In this document: positions 12,555 to 23,322 of the stretch, piece after piece
Numbering within the stretch: position 1 is the first letter of the stretch
Layout of the letters: each line of letters starts with the position of its first letter
Source: Balanoglossus misakiensis
Lineage: Eukaryota; Hemichordata
Direction: 5' to 3'
Length of the DNA: 64,000 nucleotides
Assembly: GCA_040954595.2 (NCBI GenBank)
Contig: CM082578.2
Span: 1,612,001-1,676,000, forward strand
The notes under the pieces: generated by a model
What the model was told of the DNA's origin: nothing
Databases searched by the model: none
The model's input: the letters and a program-made list of their open reading frames with translations, nothing else
Translations under genes and position numbers: made by a program

Positions 12555-13015
12555 CGTTTCAGCTTTAGTGCCTTTCACACGTGCCGTCAACGCAGCCCCA
12601 GCGGCGGCCCTAGGGCGGCATTAATTTGTAAGTGCCACGTGTGAAAAGGTGAGAGCGGCCCTGCGCCGGTCTTTTTCGGATGGTGTTGAGGGGTGGGACC
12701 TGGGTCGGGGCGCCGCACTAAGCAGCGATTCAAATCACGTGTGAACAGAAACACCGCACTAAACGCCGATCTAAACGCACTCTGCCGATGCGGTTTGTCT
12801 CATTAAGCGCCGCATTAAGCGTTGAGGTTCACTTTACTAAAACAATGGCCGAAGCAGTGTCTCGAGGCAACAATTGGAGTGACGCGGAAATGGCCAAGGC
12901 ACATACACAGGAATTGCAAACTCGACCTCCGACGACGATTTTGTAGCATGGACTGCAGTCTTCCAATCGCAACCTCCAATGAAAGGTTACCATAAACGGG
13001 TATCGGGTCATTCAA
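12555..13015. other. GC-rich segment with a possible SANT/Myb-like fragment
   Basis: From 12570 to 12830 the DNA is rich in CpG, CACGTGTGAA and GCATTAAGCG motifs, unlike its surroundings, and looks like the end region of a DNA transposon whose partner I cannot find. At 12845 a 34-codon frame begins with a WSDAEMAK stretch, resembling the first helix of Myb/SANT domains that accompany Harbinger transposases. It stops after 34 codons, so it is at best a fragment. Confidence 0.3.
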
Positions 13016-14317
13016 ATGCCCATGAAATCGGCGTCGACGACGTTTAAAAAGCTAATTCAAGAGTACCATATACAGTAAACACATCACTGGATCCGCCATA
13101 GTGTCTCAAATTTTTCCCTGCCTGAACCTGGTATCTGAAATGTTTCTCATTTTACCCAGTGTAAACACGGTGAAAGACAAAATGTCCTATATCTGTATAA
13201 CATAGATCATAAATTTATAATACACTTGGTCTGATTGCAGCTCTGTAATTGGTTGAAGCAAGGGTTTACATTCTCTACTAGAAGACCTGAACAGTAAATA
13301 ACTGAAATAAAATACACAGAAGAGAATGCACCTGAATAGTCCTGTTTCATAAGTCAGGTCAATGACATATGTACTGACATCTGTGATTGGTCCATCTGGT
13401 AATCTTAAGTCCACTTGCAGCACGCTGATTGGAGGGACCTTATGTGTTAGGTCTTATTATTATGTATTATTCATTAGACCTTGTAGGTTAGGTCTTATTA
13501 CTATGTATTATTCACTTTACAGCTCCCTGATTGGTTAATGTGTAGGTCTGGTCCTCCAGCGTTCACTGCCTCATTATGGAGGACCTTGTAGGTTAGGTCT
13601 TATTAATATGTATTTATTCAATTTTCAGCTCCCTGATAGGTTAATGTGTAGGTCTCCAGTTTTCACTGCCTCGTTATGCAAAGTCTTTTGTACTTTCTGA
13701 ATACTGTTGTCGTATTCTGTCTGGCATGCTGCCTGCGCGTGGTCGAAGCTCGCGATCGATCCCAGTGTATAAAGAAAGGCACTCATATAATGATTGGATT
13801 TCACCTTGTTTCATAATTCCTTCACTATTCATGGCATTTTATGTGATACTGTGAACTAGATACTCGAAAAAAACATTGCCATGAGAAATTTTGTATTTTA
13901 TTTCCTGTGGGGGTTTAGTGTTTTGTTACGTAATGCCTTTCAGCGCGTCACTTCGTGTAGCACCTGGCTGAATACGAAGCTTAGGCTGTGCAATTCATTC
14001 GAGCAAACCAAATAAATCTTAGAATAGAAATGTTTAGAATAGCATTGCATTGCTTTGGGACACCTCGTTAGTTGCTTTACGGGTATGATTACTTTTTAAT
14101 TTTACTTCTTTCACGAAGCTGCACATAGTTCCCGATTTTTTTAGGAAAGCAATACGAATGTCTACGAATTACGGACAACGTGCTCCTTATCACAACATCT
14201 TCGTCAAAACTCAATTACTTTAATAACAATAATAATAATAATGAAAAGTAGGTGTATAATAAAAATTACTGGTAGTATTATACCAAAAATGAACTAAAAT
14301 ACGTTGTAAAAAAATGT

Positions 14318-15435
14318 TCAAAGTCCATCTAAATGCTCGTTCAATCTCTCCAACGTGCGGTGGATGTTGGCAATCTTATCTGGAAGGTCATTCCTTAAAA
14401 AAATAATGTATAACTCGTGGGCTTCCCGGACGAGTTGATACAGCCGCACTCTACCCTGTCGTGGTTGCTGCCTATCGGGAAGGGGTTCTTCCGGCAAGGG
14501 GATGTCCCTTGCGTCCGCAGCATCAGCAGGGTCTTCTGCTGGTCCGGGCACAGGCTCTTCCCGTTGATCAAATGGGTAGTGATATGGATCGGGAACCATC
14601 ATAGGAACAGGTCCAGGGGCCTGTCTTTCCGGCAATGGTGGCACAACCGGAACAGGCGGCTGAATTGGCTGTCCACCAGCCTGAGCCTGGACCACCCCTG
14701 GCATGAGTGGTACATGTACAGCAGTGGTACATGTACAGCAGCTGCCAGCAACTGCGGCTGGCCTCCTTGCTGTCTGGCTCTTCTCTCATCGGGGGAAGCT
14801 AGTGCCGCATAGCGCATCTCTTGCTCTCTCATTTGACGAGCACTGTAATGATAAAAAAACGAACAATATCAGTTTCTGGATGTGAGAGAACAAAGGTACT
14901 ACTCAGGCCAAGAAAAATGCGTAGCCAGTAACACTACCAATCTTATTTTAAACACTGTCTGACCCTATATGTTAATTTCGCCATTTCACAGAAAATCCCG
15001 CGAAATGACGACAGATTAGCGGGAAATTTGAAATCAAACGTAATTGCCACCACTATTCTATCAAGGGTTTTGGTCTGTATGTATTCCCCAGAAGATACAT
15101 CAGGCCGGCAACAAAAAACGTTCTGTTTGTACATACTAGCTATATTATTACTGACGTCAAGTTCTCAAAATAATCTATAAAAAATTGACAACTCACCCAG
15201 CTACACGCCTTATCACAATATTGCGAACACGTCGCCGTAGTTGTCGCATGAGACCGTTGGTGTACAGCCTCACGGTTTCTTCCGGCAAACCACTTTGTAT
15301 CATCAAGCGAGGGGGTTGCCTGATAAAACGGACGATGGCGTCATAATCAGTATTATGGACTCGCATTCCGGCAGAAACTAGTCCGATTTCGGCTTCTGTT
15401 ACAGGAACGCGTGCTACACGTGGTGTTGCAGCCAT
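14318..15435 (-). pseudogene. PIF/Harbinger companion protein, two exons, frameshifted
   Basis: Exon 1 (15435-15197) starts at ATG and encodes about 80 residues with an Arg-rich end (RQLRRRVRNIVIRRVAG). Its donor GTGAGT is followed by an intron to a TTACAG acceptor, and exon 2 begins at 14842 in matching phase. Exon 2 encodes a charged, then Pro-rich chain ending in a leucine-rich helix (RTLERLNEHLDGL). A 17-bp tandem duplication (14708-14724, 14725-14741) throws the frame. Position opposite the transposase suggests the accessory DNA-binding protein of the element, but I do not see a clear Myb/SANT domain, so the role is inferred from context only. Confidence 0.5.
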
Positions 15436-15705
15436 GTTGGTTGTTGAGAAAGACAAAAGTTTTACATTGAGAGATGACCACCGTGATCTTTGGACTACGA
15501 GCACCTGTTTAACTTTGAATTTACAATAGGAATTGACCAATCAAAACTAAACTGTAGAAAACGCTTCACGTTTGCAGTGATCTTTGTAATGCAAATCCTC
15601 AGGAGATCTTCAAACATGGTGATTGTGTTGGCCTTTATGAACGTAACCAGATATAGAAGGTCATCAATACTATCATAGGAGCATAATGAAAGACTCGTAT
15701 TATGT

Positions 15706-15758
<53 letters not shown>

Positions 15759-16795
15759 AGATGTGTGATGAAATAAATGTGTATAGCCGACGCACTTAAT
15801 TTGGAGACAAAATGAATAGAATGATCTCTTGGGGACAAAATGCTGACTCAGGTTTTTTTCTCGGAGTTACAATGCATGGTCTTGTGTCTCACAAATGAGT
15901 GCGGTGACCCTCGTATTTTATTTCAGATTTTGATAACGGGGACAAAGAAGAATCCCAAAACCGACTATTTGGAGAAATGTCAATACTTTCACTTTTACCA
16001 CTCATACATTTTCTTAACTCGTGACAAATTTTCGCTGGTATAACCATGGTAAAATAAACTTAGGGCTTCAGAGTATGAAAATATCAGTGCCATTTTTACT
16101 GAAAGCCGATTTCCATTTTTGTCAAAGTGTTTTGTGGAGAACAGAACAACTCTGCAAATTTAGAAAACAAAATTTAATAGGAAATATTGTGGAGCAAAAT
16201 TGTTCGGTCATCACGTTTCTTCAGTGGATCTTTAGGGTTGGAACTTTCTGAGGAGATCTCTGTAAAAATTAAGCACGGTGGCAAAGTTTTTATTTTATTT
16301 ATTTTATCAGAATAGTTTTTCAAGGTAAATTTTAAATTACAGTAGTAAGTTCCATTTATTTTACGTACAATCCTATTGACAAGTATATGTCGACCATGGG
16401 TAGTTCCCACAGAGCAACGAAATTACTCAAATGCAGACTTGTGTATATTATATAGCTGGTTTCAGATACGCCAGTGTACTTACATGATTAAAGTTTTTTG
16501 TCTAGTAGACACGTGACATTCTCATAATAGTTCCTGTGATTTGGTATTTGTTTTAAATTCACACTGCATTAATCAACTCCATAGAATTGGTGGACTCAGT
16601 TTGAAACCTACAAAGTTATATTTCGGGTAGAAGCAACTATCATTGTTGGCCCTAAAGCACCTGTAATTTATGTCTAACTAATTTCACGGTTATGATTGGT
16701 AGGAAAGGTTGTTGACACCTGTTCTATGGAAAGCTTTCATGTCTAAATACTGACTCATCGGACTACAATCACTCCAGTTGAAAGTCTACATCAAA
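15436..16795. other. Region between the divergent Harbinger genes
   Basis: It contains a long (ATC)n microsatellite at about 15706-15759 and otherwise AT-rich DNA. The promoters of both divergent genes should lie here, but no specific box can be assigned. The frames at 16021-16410 have no recognisable features. Confidence 0.45.
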
Positions 16796-17965
16796 ATGTC
16801 GCTGCAACGCAATCACGTTGTCTTGATGATTTCGCAACTTCTCAGCTTACTTGCTACCTTGCAGTTCATTTCTGTGGCTATCCATCCTCCCATTTATTGT
16901 GAAGAAGAATTGCGTATGCTAACACAATCTGGTGAAACAGAACTATTACTGCTGCTTCTCACACTTCTTTTGTCTGTTTCGCGTCCACCAATGGAACAAC
17001 CGCCGGACATTTACAGACTACTCTTCCCGGACAACAACGGTAATAACGACACACATGGTATCGACGTCTGGAGCTCATTGTCTCAAAGACCACGCTACTT
17101 GTGGTTTTTGACAGGAGAGACGGTTCCGTCATTTGAAGCCATTGTTAGAGATCTGGAACCGCGGCTCCGCAATCGAGGTGACGTAAATGGATCTTCCGGG
17201 CGACCATTTTCTCTGGACCCACAAAATCGTTTTTTGTTGATTTTCGTTTGGTTAAGACATTACCCCACTTTGGATTTATTGGCAGCTTGGTTTGGAGTAA
17301 GCAGAGGGACTGCAAACAGAGAAATTTACCATATTTTGCCTTTACTTTGGCATTACTTTCGCCGCATGGTACGATGGCCTACGATGCAACGTTGCCATCA
17401 GTTACGAGGTCAGTGGGATTTCTTTCCGGATGCCATCGGTACAATACCGACCCGAATCTGAAGGCCAATACAATAACCTCTTTTACAGCGGGTATGCAAG
17501 ATATCATTGCATGAGCACTCAAGTCTTTGTGGACAACCAGGGGAGCATTATACACATCCAATCTGGATTTCTTGGTCATGCTAACGATGCAGCACAATTC
17601 CAGCTACTGGAGAATTGCCGATTCCACGTGAAACTTACTTGTTGGCTGATCAGGGTTATCCAAACAGATATCCACTGCTAACGAGGTACCCATCCCGTCA
17701 ACTCGTCGGCCCATTTCGCGTGGAGAAGCGAGTTTTTAATCGAGAGTTCAATCAAGCCCGTGTGAATATCGAACACAGCATTAAGTATATCAAAACATAT
17801 CGAGTAACTAGCGAAATATATCGCCATCCTCGTTGGTTTATGCCAGTTATTGTCGAAGTATGTACATTCTTGGCACAGAGACATATTATCTGTTCGCCGA
17901 CGGCAATGAGACATAATTATTTATTGTATTTTTTGACATTAAGGTCTTTTATTCTGAACATCTGA
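16796..17965 (+). pseudogene. PIF/Harbinger DDE transposase, frameshifted
   Basis: The first ATG is at 16796. The N-terminal third is helical with a hydrophobic stretch. Then comes a helix-turn-helix-like block (LLAAWFGVSRGTANREIYHIL) followed by the DDE_4 nuclease fold. The frame breaks near 17445-17460, exactly where the first catalytic Asp (usually in a DGT motif) is expected. It resumes with RPESEGQYNN and HANDAAQFQLL, then shifts again near 17605-17615. The second Asp (17648, in LLADQGYPN) and the Glu (17771, in NIEHSIKYIK) are still present. With two frameshifts and a missing first Asp the enzyme is dead. The divergent companion gene supports the assignment. Confidence 0.8.
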
Positions 17966-18689
17966 GACATTCTGAACATTTCGAGCCAATTGTATGTATT
18001 GTGTATAACACACGTAAAGAGATTTTGTTTACCGTTTTTTGATATGCATTCGGATTTTTTTGGATTAAATCACATTTTAGACTTGTTATAATAATGGTAA
18101 TGTGTAATTTTCGTATCTCTGTGGTAAGGAGAATTTAGTGTAAATTTCAGAGCGTTGGCTAACTTATCAGAAAATTATGGGCTGAATATTGTAAAAAAAA
18201 TTCGGGAAGGTGCAAAATAGGACAAATTTTCCATTTTAGGACGTAATATTCAAAATGAAAATCACGGAAATCACTTTTTCAGTATATAAATTGGGATCGT
18301 ATATGTCGGGTATGACCGGTACAACTGACCCACGAGAATCAAGGAGGGCTTGCACTAACTGGTCAGTCGACTGCGAACATCTGTTCTCACACGGCCACAA
18401 TTTTCGAGTAGCCCCATATGTTTCCTTGAAGCTCTATTGTTCCCGCTTGTCATTCACAGCCCTCGCTGTTGTACATGCGGCCAATGCGCCAGTCAAATGA
18501 AAAAAAAAACGTGTAGTTTGTATCCGTAAGCAGCAATAGGAAACACCAAGCCAACGTGCCTTGTAATGCATTAGGGGACAGAGAGAAGTATTAAGCATGA
18601 AAATTCAACGCATGAAGATTTGTCTGGCATGTTTCGTTGTAACTTTATGTCGAGTCGCGGAAATCACTACAGCTGTATAACGTGGCAGT
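17966..18689. other. Downstream of Harbinger transposase
   Basis: This is AT-rich DNA without a recognisable gene. A frame at 18255-18500 lacks motifs. The right inverted arm of the element begins at about 18690. Confidence 0.45.
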
Positions 18690-19065
18690 GAAAACTGGAG
18701 ACCTACCCATTAACCAATCAGGGAGCTGTAAAGTGAATAATACATAGTAATAAGACCTAACCTATAATGAGGTAGTGAACACCTGAGGACCAGACCTACA
18801 CTTTAACCAATCAGGGAGCTGTAAAGTGAATAATACATAGTAATAAGACCTAACCTATAATGAGGTAGTGAACACCGGAGGACCAGACCTACACTTTAAC
18901 CAATCAGGGAGCTGTAAAGTGAATAATACATAGTAATAAGACCTAACACATAAGGTCCCTCCAATCAGCGTGCCACAAGTGGACCTTAGAGAAGCGGATG
19001 AACCAATCAGAACATGTAATACATGTGCATAGGACCTGTAATGTAGATCATTTTGAAACAGGACT

Positions 19066-19610
19066 AATAGAACACAGTTTATAAACTTGGATTGGTCATG
19101 GGCATCAAGGCGCTCTACTTAAGAAATTCTACAACATGTTTGTACAAGTGGCATTTTACATGAGCAATGAGGCCTTTCTGGCATGTAATACTTAAAATCA
19201 AAACATCAGATTTTTTATCACGCAAAATCATATTATAAATGACATTTTAAATGGTGTGCACTTATATTTGGTTACGGATTTAAAACCTCTTTGATGAAAA
19301 TTTTGCCGAGAGGTCTTTTGTCTACAACCAAATACCCACTATGTACATATCATTCAGATTGCTCAATACTTATCAACAAGTTCACCAGTGGTTTCCAGAA
19401 ATCTATGGAGTACCATATGCCATTTTCATTGTGCCTCCCCCCATCTATTTCAATACAATAAATAATGGCTGGCTTGATTTTTCCCCAGGACTTTTGAAGA
19501 ATAGTTTTTGTTCAAGATATAGACAACATTCCAGATGTGTATGAAAACTCAAAGGAAAATAATACATTTGACCTGTCACCAGTTGTGAATAAAGTAAATA
19601 TTTTCATAAA
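19066..19610. other. 3' flank of the UBE2J1-like exon
   Basis: AT-rich sequence lies between the Harbinger arm and the stop codon of the minus-strand UBE2J1-like exon, so it probably includes that gene's 3' UTR. No canonical polyadenylation signal on the minus strand stood out. Confidence 0.4.
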
Positions 19611-20186
19611 CTACATATTATAATCAAATTTAAACTCGTATGTGATGAATAATCGTCTCAACATAAGAGCTGCTAAGGCTAGACTTAACAGCACGATCAA
19701 CACGAAAGAATTGCTATTTTCTTGCTGATGTATCTGGCGATTATTTTGATTTGATTGTGTGTCGTTTCTTCTTCTGGGTTGCTCATACCCTTGCTGGCTG
19801 ACATTTCTTTGTCTTATGTTTGTCTCTGTGGTAGCATTGTCATTGGCATTTCTCTGGGAAGTGTTTTCAGTGTTGGCAGTTGCAGGTTCTGGTGCTAGGG
19901 GAGTGTTGACATATGCATGGGGTGTTGCATCAGCTGGCGGTTGAACGGTGTTGTCGTTGTTTGATGCCGCCTCTCTGTGTTGCGGCGGCTGTCCAGCTCC
20001 TGCAAACGCAGCATACTGAGACACGAATGGGTTCGGGTATGACATCTGCTGGAAGTGTTGCTGGTATGCTGCGGCTGGATAGGGTGGGAGTTGTTGGTTC
20101 GCAGCAGCTACAGGCTGGGGTGTGTCTGTACTTGTGCTTGTTGTGGCAGTATCATCAGAGGTTGCTGTGCTTTTCTTTGTCTCTTC
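19611..20186 (-). CDS. UBE2J1: Last exon of a UBE2J1-like tail-anchored ubiquitin-conjugating enzyme
   Basis: The exon opens after a TCCTCCACAG acceptor at 20187 in phase 0 and encodes 191 residues to a TAG stop. Most of it is a low-complexity Thr/Gln/Asn/Pro-rich linker. It ends with one hydrophobic helix (VLIVLLSLALAALMLRRL) and a short tail finishing in EFKFDYNM. This is the layout and close match of the C-terminus of metazoan UBE2J1, the ER-membrane E2 used in ER-associated degradation, whose last helix anchors it with the catalytic domain in the cytosol. The catalytic UBC exons are not visible anywhere on the minus strand of the window; they may lie beyond it, across the transposon-filled stretch, or the exon may be orphaned. 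The assignment rests on remembered family features and is fairly but not fully sure. Confidence 0.6.
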   Translation of the reverse strand, partial: EETKKSTATSDDTATTSTSTDTPQPVAAANQQLPPYPAAAYQQHFQQMSYPNPFVSQYAAFAGAGQPPQHREAASNNDNTVQPPADATPHAYVNTPLAPEPATANTENTSQRNANDNATTETNIRQRNVSQQGYEQPRRRNDTQSNQNNRQIHQQENSNSFVLIVLLSLALAALMLRRLFITYEFKFDYNM

Positions 20187-20972
20187 CTGTGGAGGATAAA
20201 AAGAACGCAGTGTTTTTGCAAAGGTCGGGGAACATTGGTAATGGATTTGGGAACCCCGTTAATATTCCTATAACCCCTAAAGGCCGAGTTACACGAGGCA
20301 ACTCGGCAGGCAACTCAGTGGGCAACTCGACGCGCAACGCCAGTCGCGTCGCTACTGCGAACGGTTACACTGGGCGACTCAACTGGCAACTCGCAGCGCG
20401 TGAACAGGACTGCGCATGTGCAGAAGCCCTATCATCGTATGTAAACAATAGGAAAGGTAAGTTTCGCCCTGTCGCTCAATATTTTTTTGATTCCTTCTTA
20501 TCTATTGTTGATTTTAGGATCTGTGTGCAGGGATTATTTGCAAAATACCGTTGCAAGCTCAATCATTGCTTTAATATGTACTTTGCAGTTCACGTACTGT
20601 CGAAATTCAACACTCTACAGTACGTACGCATGTGTATATGGCCGGCAATGCATACCGGTACACTCTGTGCAATGTGCTTACACTTAGTTTTTTTATGCTA
20701 CTTTACGTGTGATTGTACCGTACCTACCGCTTGTAGCAATGACACCAGAGAACGCTCAAGCTGAGAAGGGACGACGCCACAATGTTTATAATGTTATCCG
20801 TATTTTTTGAGAATTAAATAATTATATAAAGCTTATGCACTACAATTGTTGTCAAAGCATTAAATGACCAAATGTTATAGATACAAGTACATGGTTGTTT
20901 TGTTTGTTTTTTAATTTTAAGATCATGTCATATAATAACGTTGTGTGTTTATTTTTACGACACTTCACGAAG
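20187..20972. other. Between UBE2J1-like exon and Harbinger 2
   Basis: A segment at 20278-20410 starts with TAAAGGCCGAGTTACACGAGG and repeats CAACTCG motifs. It looks like the terminal region of a Harbinger element and may be the left end of element 2, but no matching right end was found after 24320. The remainder is AT-rich without a gene. Confidence 0.35.
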
Positions 20973-21487
20973 ATGAATGACATACAGGAAGATTTTCTGG
21001 TAATTCTGGCAACTGCAACTGCCTACTTATTCCAAGAGAGAAATAAGAAAAAGAAAAGGAAAAGGTGAATAATTTATAATTATGAGTAAAATGAATGTGA
21101 TATTTTACTTAATAGCTTTGTAAATACAGTTTTTGTATGCATGTGTCTCAACATATAACTTCCTGAATTACCTAGATTTTTTAAATTTTATTTATGGAAC
21201 TGTTGACATGTACAATTCACATATTTACAGAAAACTTTGGTGTAGGCCTTGGCTGTTACGGAGACCACAACTGGGATGGTATCACACTCTCATTCAAGAG
21301 TTAAGATTAGAGGACCCAAGATGCTACAAGAATTTTTTGAGGGTCAATTACACAGGGTTTTCAGATTTGCTAACCCTAATAGAAGACAGAATCCATGAGG
21401 TCATCAATATCTCCAGGGGAACGGTTGGCTGTAACCCTCCGGTTTTTGGCAACAGGTATACAAATGTGCTACAGCTTTTATCATTAC

Positions 21488-21515
21488 ACATGTGAGTGTG
21501 TGTGTGTGTGTGAGC

Positions 21516-21551
<36 letters not shown>

Positions 21552-21752
21552 GTAATGAAAATGGAGAAAGTATCCTATATTTTCTGTAAAATAGACATTT
21601 ACTATAATTGGCATGCCATCCTGCATCAATTATAAGTCTGTATATGCACTGAAGCACTCACAGGGTGCATTGCATGGTGTTCAACCATGTTAAAAATCAG
21701 AGTACTTTCTTCAATTTTCAAGACAGATATATATATATATATATATATGATC
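21488..21752. repeat. (GT)n and (TA)n microsatellites in intron 2 of Harbinger 2
   Basis: A TG tract at about 21490-21510 is followed by TA at 21520-21549, and a second TA tract lies at about 21728-21748. Confidence 0.85.
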
Positions 21753-22559
21753 TGTAGATGTTTGTATACAAATGCATTTAATTGTTTTGTATTGTTTCTC
21801 CATAGGACAATCATACCAATGTCTACAGTATGGATTTCGGATGTCTGTTTCAACAATTCGGAAAATAATCCCAGAAACATGTGAAGCAATCTTCGAGGCT
21901 CTTAAAGACAGCTATCTCAAGGTAACTATACATTTTTTCCATGTTTATTTCATTTTTTAAGTCATTTGGACTTTAAAACAGAAAATCTTAGTATACATAT
22001 CAATAAAATATTACATAGAATGCTAACACACTCCAAATATGGAGACAACAACAACAATAAGTTGCATGTTACAATGGATGTGATTATTGAAATGTTTTTT
22101 TCTTAAAATCTAACTCTTACCTTCCTTGTTGTTTATGTATTCATTAATACTGATGATACTATGACACTACAACTTTGTTTAAAAAACACTGGAAATAAAA
22201 TTTAACTTTTTACACTCTGGGCAGAAACCTGCGCAAACAACTAAAATATTGCTTAAAGAGAAAATCATTATAGAATTCTTTAACATGTTTTTAAAAATCG
22301 CGTCAAGGACACGGTGGTCCCATTGAGGGATTATACAAGAAAAAGTCTACACCAGAGTACATGGCCATATACAGACAGACAGACACACACACACACACAC
22401 ACACTTAGCGAGAGATCAATGGGCAAGCACTGACTGACCCATTAGCTGCCAATGGCATATGTACTGTACATACACTAAATAGAACAAGCCAGTTATGTAA
22501 TCTTTCAGGAATTTGTATATAATTCACTGCCTCAGGAGGGGGCTTCCTGCCTAATTAAA

Positions 22560-22895
22560 ACAACTCAATAAAATAAATACACACCAATTTGCAAAGCAAT
22601 CTGACCAGTAATAATAATAATAATAATAGTAGTTCTTGAGGTACTGAGTTTTGACCAAATTCACATTTTTCATTTTGGCAATGACAACAAACTCCCATCT
22701 ACAGTCAAGCCTGCATCTGCACACCAAATAACAAGGTGATACATACAGCGGTTTTCAAGTTTTTGATGTGGACGGACATACATACATACATACATACATA
22801 CATACATACATACATACATACAGATGCAATCGATCCCATAAGGTCCCATGGTATATATGCCTATACCAATGGGACCTAAAAATCTACCAAAGGAT
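22560..22895. repeat. Interspersed repeat copy with (CATA)n
   Basis: It shares TTTTGGCAATGACAAC, CATCTACAGTC and CACCAAATA blocks with 2535-3270. It then has (CATA)n at 22774-22821 and an inverted end AGGTCCCATGGTATATA...CCAATGGGACCT. It sits inside intron 3 of the Harbinger 2 transposase. Confidence 0.65.
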
Positions 22896-23322
22896 GATGG
22901 GTGGGAGTGTATGAGCATTCAGGAGAATGGTGGGCTGGGGTGCTGGTGTATGGGGTTGGGCCAGAAGGGTATGTTTGTGTGGCAGGTGGTGTTTGATATA
23001 TAAATGGTTCGAATCTTGGCAAATTAAATTCTCCCAAACACATTTTAGTAATTATTTCTGATATCTTCAATTTTGCCACAGCTTTGGCTTTTACGTTTTC
23101 ACAAGCTGCGAGCTCTCCAGCAACATAGTTGCCGAAAGCTTCATCCGAAGATGAAGAACGTGTTGTTTCGTTTTTGTTTGCTATTTTATTGCATGCCGCA
23201 GCCATGCTAGATAACATAAAGCTTGTTTCATCTTGTTTCCTTTTGCGAGATGGTCTAGGTTCAACATGTTGAACAACTTCGTCATGGTCCTCTGAAATAG
23301 AATCCTCCGAATCTTGGGAACA
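22876..23322 (-). CDS. Harbinger 2 companion protein, C-terminal exon
   Basis: This exon of about 148 residues opens after a TTTTTTCAG acceptor (23323) and ends at a stop at 22876. It begins with an acidic stretch, a basic RPSRKRKQ patch, then a BESS/SANT-partner-like helical region (FGNYVAGELAACENVKAKAVAKLKISEII), and a Pro/Thr/Tyr-rich tail. In animal PIF/Harbinger elements the second protein is a Myb/SANT (MADF-like) DNA-binding protein that brings the transposase to the ends and into the nucleus. Here only the C-terminal half is seen. An upstream MADF/SANT exon on the minus strand would have to overlap transposase exon 4, and I do not find one. It lies antisense within intron 3 of the transposase. 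Confidence 0.5.
   Translation of the reverse strand, partial: CSQDSEDSISEDHDEVVQHVEPRPSRKRKQDETSFMLSSMAAACNKIANKNETTRSSSSDEAFGNYVAGELAACENVKAKAVAKLKISEIITKMCLGEFNLPRFEPFIYQTPPATQTYPSGPTPYTSTPAHHSPECSYTPTHHPLVDF

Larger units (their letters stand above)
13330..19065. mobile_element. PIF/Harbinger element 1 (decayed)
   Basis: A broad inverted repeat encloses two divergent genes. The left arm (about 13330-13680) and right arm (about 18690-19060) are reverse complements. Each holds tandem units (93 bp on the right, 18712, 18805 and 18898; about 106 bp on the left) carrying a CTGATTGGTTAA-type motif. Inside lie a companion gene (14318-15435, minus) and a DDE transposase (16796-17965, plus), the two-gene layout usual for PIF/Harbinger. 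Both genes are frameshifted. I could not place the exact termini or the target duplication. Confidence 0.65.

Noticed and set aside
14417-14812. 131-codon + strand frame
   Set aside because: It is antisense to the Harbinger companion exon, which has matching splice sites and better coding character.
19913-20764. 283-codon + strand frame
   Set aside because: It lies opposite the UBE2J1-like exon and continues into non-coding DNA with no recognisable domain; it is a shadow frame.
22774-22821. CRISPR-like array of short repeats
   Set aside because: It is a simple (CATA)n microsatellite without spacers in a eukaryotic genome; the same applies to (TATG)n at 54433.
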